Positions 1 to 8,000 of a stretch of DNA of 64,000 nt are shown here, in pieces. The DNA lies in NCBI GenBank assembly GCA_020634515.1, contig JACKBL010000003.1:310001-374000 (forward strand). Direction: 5' to 3'. This stretch comes from Ardenticatenales bacterium. Lineage in GTDB: Bacteria; Chloroflexota; Anaerolineae; Promineifilales; Promineifilaceae. How positions within the stretch are numbered: position 1 is the first letter of the stretch; each line of letters begins with the position of its first letter. A program made the translations under genes and the position numbers. The notes beneath the pieces are model-generated. The model made no database searches. It saw nothing but the letters and a program-made list of their open reading frames with translations, and was not told the DNA's origin.

Positions 1-458
1 GCAAAAAGCAACGTCTCCATGCCGCTGGCCGCCGCCCACACCAGTGGCCAGGTAAAGACCACAACCAACCCGCCCATCCAGGCCAGCGACGCCCGGCCCG
101 GCCACAGAACACGCCAGAGGGCAGCACTGACGCCCCCCAACCAGGCGAGGCAAGCCACCCCCGCGCCATACGCCCACCAGCGAAACGGGACGCGCAGCAC
201 GTATCCCAGCGCCAGCCAGAGGGTCCACAAGGGGGAAGTAGAGCCGGAGCCAGCGGTTCCCGGCGCGTATTCCCAACGACCGGTCAGCCCCAGATTGCGG
301 GCATAGACCTGGTGAATCCAGGCATCATCCAGAGGGAAACCCAACAGCGGGCGCGCCAACCACAAGTAAAGGAAAACACAAGCCAGCGCCGCCAGCGCCG
401 CCAACCAGCCAGGATGGCGCTGATACCAGGGTGATGGGGCAGCAGAGGGTGTGGTCAT
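1..458 (-). CDS. Membrane glycosyltransferase, GT39-like (partial, runs off window)
   Basis: The reading frame opens at the ATG complementary to 456-458 and stays open to the window edge, so only the first 152 residues are seen. After a short polar N-terminus comes a hydrophobic segment (about residues 18-36), then F-P-L-D-D-A-W-I-H-Q-V-Y-A-R-N, the acidic D-D motif in the first outer loop typical of lipid-phosphate-sugar-dependent GT-C glycosyltransferases. Further membrane spans follow. It starts 11 bases after the stop of the next GT39-like gene, so it belongs to the same leftward operon. The family adds sugars from polyprenyl-phosphate donors on the outer face of the membrane. The acceptor cannot be told, and the C-terminal half is outside the window. 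Confidence 0.75.
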   Translation of the reverse strand, partial: MTTPSAAPSPWYQRHPGWLAALAALACVFLYLWLARPLLGFPLDDAWIHQVYARNLGLTGRWEYAPGTAGSGSTSPLWTLWLALGYVLRVPFRWWAYGAGVACLAWLGGVSAALWRVLWPGRASLAWMGGLVVVFTWPLVWAAASGMETLLF

Positions 459-469
459 GGGCGAAACCC

Positions 470-2044
470 TTACGGCGGCAAAAGCTGGTAGAGCCGAATG
501 CCATCATAATCCGCCACAAAATGGATGCGTGGATGGCGGCTGGTATTGTCATAAATCCCTTGCAGCGGCGCAGGATAGCCGGGGTCAAGGATGAGGTAGG
601 TGGCGTGGAATTTGTCGGCCACTTGCAGCAGTGTATCCGGGGGTTCGTTGGGCAGGTTGATGGCCGGGTTGCCCGTGTGGTAGTAGTACATGGGGGAATC
701 GGGGAGCATGACGATGGTTCCGGAGGGGAGCGTGCGCCCGATTTGCTCCACAATGGACGCCTCTTTGTCCCGCAGCGGCTGCACCCCGGAGGTGACCAGG
801 CTGACGACGGCGGCAATGAGCAGGAACATGCCGGCAAACATCCGCTTCGCGCGCGCCGGCTGCCAGTGAGACAAACGCCCGGCCACCGCATCCACCACCA
901 TGCCAATCCCCCCCGCCGCCAACGGCGTCATCCACGGCCAGATCGCCGCCGAGGAGTGCAGCACGCTGCCGCGCCCGCTGGGAAAGGTGAAAACCAGCAC
1001 CATGACGGCCAGCAGCCCCAGCGCATACCACGTCAACGGGCGCAGCCACGGCCATTTGTCCGCCCGCCCCCACCGCACCCATGCCAGCAGGATAAACGGG
1101 GACAGGAATATCAGTCCGGAGACGGCGATAAACGTCTGTATCGCCAGCCAGAACGCCGCCAGCTTGGAGCGCAGGATATTGCCCCAGCCCCAGGCCAGAT
1201 AGGTTTGCCAGGTGAAGGTGCGATTGTAGGCGAAGAGGTCATCGTAGGTCGTGAGAAAAATCGTCTGCGTGCCCACCGTGGGCAGCGGGCGTCCCAGAAC
1301 GACCATGTTGTGCCAGAACCAGGGCAGCATCACCAACAGATAGCCGCAAAGCAGCGCCAATCCCGCCAGCGCCCCCTGCCGCCAGGCGCGCGTCCGCGCC
1401 AGGTCCACGCCCCACAACCCCCCTCCCACGAGGAGGAAGAGGAGGCCATCGGCGCGCGTGAGGTGCGCCAGCCCCGCGAGGAAGCCCGCCAGCAGCCAGT
1501 AACGCGGGCGCGGGCGCATCGTCGCCCAGGCCAGCGCCAACAAACCCAACCCGCCGCCCCAGGCAAAGGGGGCAAAAGTGGTGGGCTGGCTGAAATAAGC
1601 GGCGTAATAGCCGCCCGCCGCCGTAAACAGGGCCGCCGTCCACGCCTGCCAGCGTTCGCCGCTGAGGACGCTGCTAATGAGGAAACTGAGCCAGGGGAGC
1701 AGCCCGGCCAGGAGCCAGAAGGGGATTTGGGCGGCGCGGAAGTTGTCGGCGATGGCGTAGCCGGCGGCGGCCAGGAGGGCGGGCAGGGGCATCCAGTAGG
1801 TGTGGCTGGGCGCGGGGATGCTCTGGGGCTGGTCCAGGTATTGCCAGACGACCTGGGTGGTGAACCCATAGCCTTGCGCCAGGCGGTGGCCGCTGGTGGT
1901 GTAGTAGTAGGCGTCCATGTAGGAGGGGTGCGTGAGACGCGCGCCCCATCCAGCCTGGATGAGCAGGCCAAGAAGGATGATCCATTTCCAATCGGATCGA
2001 TGTCGTCGCCAGGGAGAGGAAGAATCAGGGGGTGCGTCGCTCAT
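470..2044 (-). CDS. Multi-span membrane glycosyltransferase, GT39/ArnT-like
   Basis: A protein of about 524 residues with roughly ten hydrophobic spans and a short soluble C-terminal domain ending Y-D-G-I-R-L-Y-Q-L-L-P-P. After the first span comes T-H-P-S-Y-M-D-A-Y-Y-Y, the acidic first-loop motif of GT-C enzymes, which transfer a sugar from a polyprenyl-phosphate donor. A TTG codon four codons upstream (2056) could also start it; I prefer the ATG at 2044. It sits between two other membrane proteins of the same general class, downstream of a polyprenol-phosphate sugar synthase (4493-5281) that could make the donor. Substrate and acceptor are unknown. Confidence is high for the class and low for the exact function. 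Confidence 0.8.
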   Translation of the reverse strand: MSDAPPDSSSPWRRHRSDWKWIILLGLLIQAGWGARLTHPSYMDAYYYTTSGHRLAQGYGFTTQVVWQYLDQPQSIPAPSHTYWMPLPALLAAAGYAIADNFRAAQIPFWLLAGLLPWLSFLISSVLSGERWQAWTAALFTAAGGYYAAYFSQPTTFAPFAWGGGLGLLALAWATMRPRPRYWLLAGFLAGLAHLTRADGLLFLLVGGGLWGVDLARTRAWRQGALAGLALLCGYLLVMLPWFWHNMVVLGRPLPTVGTQTIFLTTYDDLFAYNRTFTWQTYLAWGWGNILRSKLAAFWLAIQTFIAVSGLIFLSPFILLAWVRWGRADKWPWLRPLTWYALGLLAVMVLVFTFPSGRGSVLHSSAAIWPWMTPLAAGGIGMVVDAVAGRLSHWQPARAKRMFAGMFLLIAAVVSLVTSGVQPLRDKEASIVEQIGRTLPSGTIVMLPDSPMYYYHTGNPAINLPNEPPDTLLQVADKFHATYLILDPGYPAPLQGIYDNTSRHPRIHFVADYDGIRLYQLLPP

Positions 2045-2105
2045 CCGCCGGGTCAATCAGGTATATGCCCACGCCGCCGCGGGGCGAACAGGCTGATGGT
2101 GCCTG

Positions 2106-3545
2106 TTATTCATCAACTTTGACAAAGATTTGGGCCACGGCATCGGCATACGCTTCTTGCCAGTCAGGTTGGCTGGCGAGCAGGGTGGTCAGCGGTGCGC
2201 CGCGCTCCATCAGCACGTAGTCTACATCAAATTGGCGCAGCGGCGCGTCCCAATCGGGTTGAAGTTCGAGCGTTTTGAGGTAATAGAGTAGGAAATCATC
2301 CCTATACACGTCGGCACGGCCATCGACGAAGACGGGCAGGCCGCGCCAGATGAGGTAGCCGCCCCAGCCGTAGCTGTTGTAGCCGTGGGCCTGGTCCATG
2401 TCGTGGGCGATGAGGTAGTCCACGGCGCGGACGGGAAAATGGTCGGCGATGGCGGCGTCGTTGTCCTGGATGACGCGAGCGGACCAGGCGGTGACGACGA
2501 GCAGGGAGAGGAGGATGAGGAGCCAATTGAGGGCGGGTGCGCCTTTGGGGGCGGGGTGGCTGCCGGCAAAAATGGCGTGGAGAGGGGTGTTGGCGGTGGC
2601 GAGGAGGAGATGCCGGCATATCACCGGCGTCGCCACCAGCGCAAAGATAGGGATGTGGCGGGCGGAGAGCAAGCCCGCGGCGAACGTTCCCAGCAAGAGG
2701 AGCATGTCCGTCCAGGTCGGACGCGCGCGGCTCAGGCTTAAACTCAGCACGCCCAGCATCATCATGCCGGCAAAAGCCCAGAAGATAGGCAAATGGAAAT
2801 CCGGCGAGAGCCACTCCTGAATGTGCGCCTGCATCGCGCCGCTGCCCAACGTGGCAAACGGGTACAGCCAGAGCGCGGGACCATTTGGGTTGAGGGCGGC
2901 GGCGAGGAAGGAGAGGAGCGTGGTCAAGGCCAGGCGGCGGATTTGCGCCCAGGTGAACACATCCGTGCCGCGCGTCAGGCGCTGCCAGGACTCGCCGACA
3001 ACAACCGCCGCCAGGAGGACGATGCCCACCAGGTAGCCGCTATGCAAGTTGGCCCAGAGCGCGGTGAGGGGCAGGAAGACCCACAAGGCGCGCGCGGAGA
3101 GACGTCCGCTGCGATACGCCTCCAGCAGGTAGATGAAGAGGGCCAGGAGGAGGAGGTTGAACATTTGTGGCCTGGCTCCCCAGACGATGGAGGAGGCGAT
3201 GGCCGCCAGGAGGGTGACGAAGGCGGCAAGATAGGGGCGACCGGGGCTGCTGTAGTAGATGAGGGCGAAGGTGAGGGTGATGAGGGCGGCGGTGGAGAGG
3301 ATAAGTGCCGGCATTCCCCCGGCCACATACACCCCCCACAAAACCACCTGCGACAACCACTCATGCGTCACCCAGGCGTGGTTGGGAACCGTGTAAGAAA
3401 ACACATCCTGCCGCGGAATGCCCGCCTGCAAAATATACGCCCCCGTGCGCAGATGCCACCACATATCCGGGTCAATCGTCGCCCGCACAGCCATGGCAAA
3501 CAGCGCCAGGAGAAATAGCGTGGTGAAAAGTCGTCGGGTGGTCAT
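2106..3545 (-). CDS. Multi-span membrane protein, GT39-like
   Basis: About 479 residues, mostly membrane spans. The N-terminal region reads R-A-T-I-D-P-D-M-W-W-H-L-R-T-G-A-Y-I-L, a W-W-H-L motif in the first outer loop that is seen in many uncharacterised GT39-like or PMT_2-like membrane proteins. A soluble C-terminal region contains the segment F-V-D-G-R-A-D-V-Y. I chose the ATG at 3545 over a TTG at 3572, because the TTG lies in tandem heptamer repeats (GTTGACG) that fill the gap to the upstream methyltransferase. The gene is followed by two other membrane glycosyltransferase-like genes in the same direction. A glycan or glycolipid role is inferred from context. Confidence 0.75.
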   Translation of the reverse strand: MTTRRLFTTLFLLALFAMAVRATIDPDMWWHLRTGAYILQAGIPRQDVFSYTVPNHAWVTHEWLSQVVLWGVYVAGGMPALILSTAALITLTFALIYYSSPGRPYLAAFVTLLAAIASSIVWGARPQMFNLLLLALFIYLLEAYRSGRLSARALWVFLPLTALWANLHSGYLVGIVLLAAVVVGESWQRLTRGTDVFTWAQIRRLALTTLLSFLAAALNPNGPALWLYPFATLGSGAMQAHIQEWLSPDFHLPIFWAFAGMMMLGVLSLSLSRARPTWTDMLLLLGTFAAGLLSARHIPIFALVATPVICRHLLLATANTPLHAIFAGSHPAPKGAPALNWLLILLSLLVVTAWSARVIQDNDAAIADHFPVRAVDYLIAHDMDQAHGYNSYGWGGYLIWRGLPVFVDGRADVYRDDFLLYYLKTLELQPDWDAPLRQFDVDYVLMERGAPLTTLLASQPDWQEAYADAVAQIFVKVDE

Positions 3546-3593
3546 GGGGAGTGGGTAGTTGGAGACTTTCAACCGTCAACCGTCAACCGTCAA
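3546..3593. repeat. Tandem heptamer repeat between genes
   Basis: The gap between the methyltransferase stop and the next start holds consecutive copies of CAACCGT on the plus strand (GTTGACG-type on the minus). The same kind of short GTTGACGG sequence recurs near 23750-23775, next to another gene start. No function is evident. Confidence 0.5.
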
Positions 3594-4496
3594 CTACTTC
3601 CGCGCATAGACGGTGAAGAGGTCGCCGAAGTTGACGGGGATGGCGAGTTCCGCCAGGTGGAAGCGACGCACCAGGCGGTCGGTCCATTGGCCCAGGCGTT
3701 GGTTGAGGCCACCCAACCGCGAGGCCAGGTAGCCGAGGCGCAGATAACGCCCCTCCGCGCCCGACCAGATGATTTCATATCCTTGATTTTGTAGCATTTG
3801 GGCCAGCGTACGGCGGCTGAAATAGTGGATGTGCATTTCCATCAACCAGGGCCAGCGCGTCCCCATGAAGCGGGCAGTGAGGCTGTCGATGTCCATGGTA
3901 TGCACGGCAATGAGGCCTCCCGGACGCAGCAGGTCGTAGGCGCGGGCCAATTCCGCCGCCGGATCGGCGACGTGTTCGATCACGTCCCACATGGTGATCA
4001 CATCAAACTGCTGTCCGTCCAGGTCCGCCGCCTCCTGGGTTCCGTGCAGCACAGGCAGGCCATGCGCCTGCGCTTCCCGCACGGCCCATTCCGATGGCTC
4101 CACGCCGCGAGCGTCCCATCCCGCCTCCAGGGCAACTTCCACAAACACGCCAATGTATGCGCCCACATCAAGCAGGCGGCGACCTTGCGCGGGACCGGTA
4201 TGTTTCTGCATGGCGGCCAGATGTTTGCGGAAGGTCAGCAGTCGCCCCTGCCGTTCATTGACGTAGGTTTCGTCTTCGACGTTGACGTAGGCGTCCAGCA
4301 GTTGATCGGCGGGCCAGCGGGGATTGGCGTATACGTAGCCGCAATGCCGGCATTCCACAATCTGCGGGTGCTGTCCATAATCAGCGCTCGTGCACCGAAA
4401 AGCGCGCACATCCAGGTTCCCGTTGGCGGAAACCGTTGCCGGCAGGCGCACCCGCCACTCATCCCGCCCACACAAATTGCAATTGACATACTTCAT
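3594..4496 (-). CDS. Class I SAM-dependent methyltransferase with N-terminal zinc-ribbon-like motif
   Basis: A 300-residue protein. The N-terminus has C-N-L-C-G and, about 45 residues later, C-R-H-C-G, a four-cysteine metal-binding pattern common in sugar- and glycan-linked methyltransferases. The Rossmann SAM-binding motif I is L-L-D-V-G-A-Y-I-G (around residue 110), followed by F-D-V-I-T-M-W-D-V-I-E-H-V, the post-motif typical of the Methyltransf_11/23 type. Its ATG overlaps the stop of the upstream sugar-transferase gene by four bases, implying translational coupling. The substrate is probably a sugar or lipid-linked glycan, inferred from neighbours. It may also be described as a C-methyltransferase-like protein. 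Confidence 0.85.
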   Translation of the reverse strand: MKYVNCNLCGRDEWRVRLPATVSANGNLDVRAFRCTSADYGQHPQIVECRHCGYVYANPRWPADQLLDAYVNVEDETYVNERQGRLLTFRKHLAAMQKHTGPAQGRRLLDVGAYIGVFVEVALEAGWDARGVEPSEWAVREAQAHGLPVLHGTQEAADLDGQQFDVITMWDVIEHVADPAAELARAYDLLRPGGLIAVHTMDIDSLTARFMGTRWPWLMEMHIHYFSRRTLAQMLQNQGYEIIWSGAEGRYLRLGYLASRLGGLNQRLGQWTDRLVRRFHLAELAIPVNFGDLFTVYARK

Positions 4497-5281
4497 GAAG
4501 TCACCGGTACCGATGCCCGCTGCGGTTCTCTGCCCCGCAAGCGACGAACAAACAGGCGCAGCACCGTGTACTGCGCCTTGAAAATTTCCTGGCGCGAGAT
4601 TTTTGTCTGCCCCTTGCGCCGATCCTCAAAAATAATCGGCACTTCCCCAATCTGCCATCCCCGCCGCTGGCACATAAACAGCATCTCCACCAAGAAGGAG
4701 TAGCCGCTGGAAAAAACCTCGTCCAACGGGATAGATGCCAACACCTCGCGGCGATACAGGCGAAATCCCGCCGTCGTATCTCGCGCTTGCAAGCCCAAAA
4801 GCATGTGCGTCACCAGATTCGCGGCCCAGCTCAACACAATGCGTCGCCACCCCCAGTTCCGCTGCCCGCCGCCAGGCACGTAGCGCGAACCAATAACCAC
4901 ATGTTTGTGGCGACTCATCTCAATCATGGCCGGAATATAACGCGGATGGTGCGAAAAATCCGCGTCCATCGTCATCACCCGCGTCGCGCCCAACGTCTCC
5001 AGCGCCAGCTTATAGCCGGCGATATAGGCCGTGCCCAGCCCCATTTTTCCCGGACGGTGAATGACATGCACCTGTCGCGGATAGCGCGCCGCCCAGCGGT
5101 CCGCCATCTCGCCCGTGCCGTCGGGGGAATTATCGTCCACCACAATCACGCCCAGGGAAACGGGCAACGCCAGAAGCTGCGCCAGTAGATCATCCACGTT
5201 GTCGGCCTCATTGTAAGTCGGCACAACAACGTAGGTCTCAATAGGGTTGGAAAAAGGATTGTCCGCTTGCGGTTGTATCAT
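4493..5281 (-). CDS. Polyprenol-phosphate mannosyl/glucosyl transferase (DPM1-like GT2)
   Basis: A 262-residue soluble GT2 enzyme. Visible motifs are V-V-V-P-T-Y-N-E-A-D-N (nucleotide-sugar site), V-V-D-D-N-S-P-D-G-T, M-T-M-D-A-D-F-S-H-H-P (the metal-binding D-x-D region), and S-R-Y-V-P-G-G with R-D-T-T-A-G-F-R-L-Y, both diagnostic of dolichol/polyprenol-phosphate mannose synthases. It lacks the C-terminal membrane anchor some homologues carry. The likely reaction is GDP-mannose (or a similar donor) plus polyprenyl phosphate to polyprenyl-phosphate-sugar, which the downstream GT39-like membrane enzymes could use. It is the first gene of the leftward operon and has a good sigma-70-type promoter at 5347-5375. 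Confidence 0.88.
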   Translation of the reverse strand: MIQPQADNPFSNPIETYVVVPTYNEADNVDDLLAQLLALPVSLGVIVVDDNSPDGTGEMADRWAARYPRQVHVIHRPGKMGLGTAYIAGYKLALETLGATRVMTMDADFSHHPRYIPAMIEMSRHKHVVIGSRYVPGGGQRNWGWRRIVLSWAANLVTHMLLGLQARDTTAGFRLYRREVLASIPLDEVFSSGYSFLVEMLFMCQRRGWQIGEVPIIFEDRRKGQTKISRQEIFKAQYTVLRLFVRRLRGREPQRASVPVTS

Positions 5282-5346
5282 TACTTCGTTCTCATATCAG
5301 GGACGCGCCCCGCTCAGATGGGATCATTCGTAGGACCCGGGGCATG

Positions 5347-5375
5347 ATTTTAGCGGCAACAAGTAGGCGGGTCAA
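5347..5375 (-). promoter_or_regulatory. Sigma-70-type promoter for the glycosyltransferase operon
   Basis: On the minus strand, TTGACC (complement of 5370-5375) and TAAAAT (complement of 5347-5352) are separated by exactly 17 bases, about 65 bases upstream of the first gene of the operon. It lies back to back with the promoter of the divergent RimK-like gene. Confidence 0.6.
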
Positions 5376-5425
5376 AACACAGAGGTCCTGGTATGTGGCC
5401 TGAGCCTGTTATCACAATGCGCATT

Positions 5426-5454
5426 TTGACATACCCGCGCGCCGGGAATATGAT
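5426..5454 (+). promoter_or_regulatory. Sigma-70-type promoter for the RimK-like gene
   Basis: TTGACA (5426-5431) and TATGAT (5449-5454) with a 17-base spacer, a near-consensus pair. It would give a leader of about 70 bases before the ATG at 5532. Confidence 0.65.
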
Positions 5455-5531
5455 TCAGTTATCATGTATGCTGGTTTTGCGCCCTGGCGACGCTGCCTGA
5501 CAGCAGTATGATGTGCGGAACAACGGTCACG

Positions 5532-6437
5532 ATGAGAATAGGTATCCTTACCCGCAATCCTTCGCTATATAGCACGCGCCGCCTGCTGGAAACATGCCGG
5601 CATCGCGGACATAACGCGATCCTCATTGACACCATCCGCGCCGCCATCCAACTCACCCGCATCACCAGCCGCAATCCCCATCCCCGCCTGACCTCCGTGG
5701 ATGGCCTCATCCCCCGCGTCGGCACATCGATCACGCAATACGGCATCATGGTCGTGCGCCACTATGAGTCACAGGGCGTTTTCCTCACGGCCACGGCCAG
5801 CGCCATCGGCAACTCGCGAGACAAATACGCCAGTATGCGAATCCTTACCCGCGCCGACATCCCCGTGCCCCATACCATGCTGGTATCCTCAACACCGGAA
5901 CTGTTGCCGGCCATCGAGAAAATGGGCGGCTTCCCTATCGTGCTAAAACAACGTCAGGGTACGCAAGGCCGGGGCGTGATGCTGGTACATGACCTGGAAA
6001 TGCTGCAGCGCCTCATCAATGTATGGCAAACGTCCCCCCTGCAACTACTGGTGCAGGAGTTCGTTCCCGAAGCTCAGGGCAAGGATTTTCGCATTATCGT
6101 CGTGGGGAATCGCTGCGTGGCGGCCATGGAGCGCAGCGCGCCTGTCGGAGATTTTCGCGCCAATTTGCACCAGGGCGGCGTGGCCAAGGAGATTGCGCTG
6201 CCGGCACACCTGGAAAAGTTGGCGCTGCGGGCGGCGGCGGCGTTGCACCTATCCGTGGGGGGCATCGACGTGATTGAGTCTTCTCGCGGCCCCCTGGTGT
6301 TGGAAGCCAACTCCTCGCCCGGCCTGGAGGGAATCGAGCGCGTGACGCAACAGGACGTGGCCGGTCATATTGTCAGCTATCTGGAACAGCAGCAGCGGCA
6401 AACGTCGCGCCTACGTCGCCATCGCCGCCGGCGATAG
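5532..6437 (+). CDS. RimK-family ATP-grasp alpha-L-glutamate ligase
   Basis: About 301 residues, starting M-R-I-G-I-L-T-R-N-P. An in-frame ATG at 5508 is upstream, but the protein family begins at this hydrophobic strand. ATP-grasp features include D-K-Y-A-S-M-R-I-L (start of the ATP-grasp fold), P-I-V-L-K-Q-R-Q-G-T-Q-G-R-G-V (lysine and glycine-rich loop), L-V-Q-E-F-V-P-E, D-F-R-I-I-V-V-G, and V-L-E-A-N-S-S-P-G-L-E-G (Mg-binding E and N). RimK and LysX relatives add glutamate to ribosomal protein S6 or an amino-group carrier protein. Nothing nearby tells which substrate applies. The C-terminus is arginine-rich. The gene stands alone, with its own promoter. Confidence 0.85.
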   Translation: MRIGILTRNPSLYSTRRLLETCRHRGHNAILIDTIRAAIQLTRITSRNPHPRLTSVDGLIPRVGTSITQYGIMVVRHYESQGVFLTATASAIGNSRDKYASMRILTRADIPVPHTMLVSSTPELLPAIEKMGGFPIVLKQRQGTQGRGVMLVHDLEMLQRLINVWQTSPLQLLVQEFVPEAQGKDFRIIVVGNRCVAAMERSAPVGDFRANLHQGGVAKEIALPAHLEKLALRAAAALHLSVGGIDVIESSRGPLVLEANSSPGLEGIERVTQQDVAGHIVSYLEQQQRQTSRLRRHRRRR

Positions 6438-6468
6438 CCTGCCCCTACTCCCCCTTTCCTCTTTCGTC

Positions 6469-6542
6469 GTAACTGCTAAGCCAGATTGGACCCGTTTTCT
6501 CCGGTGAAATTGGTCCAATCTTCAGAGCGCGTTAATCGTTAC
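6469..6542. repeat. Palindromic repeat family A, copy 1
   Basis: Begins GTAACTGCTAA and ends TTAATCGTTAC (terminal inverted repeats), with an inner palindrome around AGATTGGAC ... GGTCCAATCT. The right end overlaps the last codon and TAA stop of the response regulator gene (stop at 6539-6541), so the repeat supplies that stop. Other copies are at 23875, 25636, 54391 and 61524. Confidence 0.7.
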
Positions 6543-7786
6543 CTTTCGTCCATGATACGACCAATCAATCCTTGCTCGCGCGCTTCCTCCCAGGAAATCC
6601 CCCGCATACCAGAACGCTCTTCCATCTCGCTCGCCTGCTCCCAAAATGCATCCAGATCGATTTCCTCCACCTGTATCCCCGGCCCCATGGCCGCAGCCAG
6701 GTCTGCCAATGGTAGCGGGGCGGGTTCAACCGGCGGGGGTGTCGCGGCAACGGATGGAGGAGGCGACGGCGTTGGTTCTTCTACTGGGGGCGTGGCAACA
6801 ATTTCGATGGCCTGATAATCCGATTCGGCAATAGGCGCAGCGGGGGGCGGAGATGGTTCCGCGGCGGGAAGCGCGGCAACGGCCTCGACTGTCAGACGAG
6901 TCGGCTCGGAAGATGGGGGGGCGGGTGGCGGAGCCGATGCCGATGCCGATGCCGATGCCGGCAACAAATTCAGCAGATCGGCGACGGCGCGCTGCGCAAA
7001 CACCCACACCGTGCCAATGCGCCCGCGACGGGTCTGGGCATCAATCAAGATGGTGACGAAGTGATCCGCGCCGACATTGGCGCTGTACACGTCCACGCGC
7101 TGGCCGGCCTGATACTGGATGGTGAAGGGTTCGTGGCTTTCTAGCTGCTGTGCCAGATCGTAGCTGCTTTTCATGTTGCGAGCGATGGTTTGGGTGAGTG
7201 CCGGCATTTTCTCGCTCCACTGCCCCCCCGTATCATGCAAAAGCGTCCCATCCAACCGCGCCAGGGCTACCTGCGTCGCCGATGTATCCGCCCGCAGCAT
7301 CGTCAGGCGGCGGGCAATATCCGTCAACGTCCCCATCGGCGACTCGCTTTCCACATGGCCCACGGAGTCAGCCACCGGCACCGTCGCCCCCCTTCCGTGC
7401 CCGGCCTCCGGGCGCGTGCGCAACGCCTCATGCACCGCCGCCAGCAACCCATCCGTATCCAATGGCTTGCGGAAATAGCGAAAAACGCCCAGGTCCGTCG
7501 CCTCCTGCCGCCCCTCGTCCGAACTGTAGGCCGTAATCATGATAACGGGCATACGCGGACGCCGCCGCCGCGCCTGCCGCACCAGGTCAAAACCGCTAAT
7601 GCCGGGCAGCCGCAAATCCGTGATTAACAGATCATACGCATTCTGCTGCAGTTCCAGCATTCCTTCTTCCGCAGACGGCACACCCGTCACGCGATAGCTC
7701 TGATCAGATAGCTCCAATATCGAGCGCAGGAAAGACAGCATCTCGAAGTAGTCATCCACAACCAGGATATTCTTTTCTTCAGCCAT
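6539..7786 (-). CDS. Response regulator with receiver domain, Pro-rich linker and short C-terminal helix region
   Basis: A 415-residue protein. Residues about 5-125 form a receiver domain: I-L-V-V-D-D (acidic pocket), L-L-I-T-D-L-R-L-P-G (phospho-acceptor Asp), M-I-T-A-Y (Thr switch) and F-R-K-P-L (conserved Lys). Residues about 150-275 look like a small alpha/beta domain, perhaps roadblock- or GAF-like, but I cannot assign it. A low-complexity A-S and P-rich linker follows, encoded partly by a GCCGAT hexanucleotide repeat (6931-6957), then a conserved-looking acidic C-terminus. There is no DNA-binding output domain, so it probably signals by protein contact. No histidine kinase is adjacent. 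The stop codon lies in repeat family A copy 1. Confidence 0.8.
   Translation of the reverse strand: MAEEKNILVVDDYFEMLSFLRSILELSDQSYRVTGVPSAEEGMLELQQNAYDLLITDLRLPGISGFDLVRQARRRRPRMPVIMITAYSSDEGRQEATDLGVFRYFRKPLDTDGLLAAVHEALRTRPEAGHGRGATVPVADSVGHVESESPMGTLTDIARRLTMLRADTSATQVALARLDGTLLHDTGGQWSEKMPALTQTIARNMKSSYDLAQQLESHEPFTIQYQAGQRVDVYSANVGADHFVTILIDAQTRRGRIGTVWVFAQRAVADLLNLLPASASASASAPPPAPPSSEPTRLTVEAVAALPAAEPSPPPAAPIAESDYQAIEIVATPPVEEPTPSPPPSVAATPPPVEPAPLPLADLAAAMGPGIQVEEIDLDAFWEQASEMEERSGMRGISWEEAREQGLIGRIMDER
6931..6957. repeat. GCCGAT hexanucleotide microsatellite inside the response regulator
   Basis: Four to five tandem copies of GCCGAT end directly in a TGCCGGCA octamer. In the minus-strand gene they encode an (Ala-Ser)n linker. 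Copy number changes would lengthen or shorten the linker without shifting frame. Confidence 0.7.
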
Positions 7787-7838
7787 TGGATTCTCTCGAC
7801 AGCCGCCGGATGTGGGAAAGGCTCAACCGCATCAAGGC

Positions 7839-7873
7839 AAAAAAAAACAGGGGCAAGCACGCAGCTTGCCCCT
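7839..7873 (-). terminator. Rho-independent terminator of the peptide transporter operon
   Basis: On the minus strand, a perfect 10-bp stem (7849-7858 with 7864-7873, AGGGGCAAGC) with a 5-base loop is followed by a nine-base T tract (complement of 7839-7847). It lies about 130 bases after the stop of the last ATPase gene. Confidence 0.85.
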
Positions 7874-8000
7874 AAGTAGCCGTCCGAAAACAACTTCACA
7901 CTTTATCAGACGGGCTACTGACAAGCTGTCCGCACAATTCCGCCAACTTATCTGCGGACAGCTCCTGGTAACATGCGCAAATGACGCATCCGCGCTCCAC

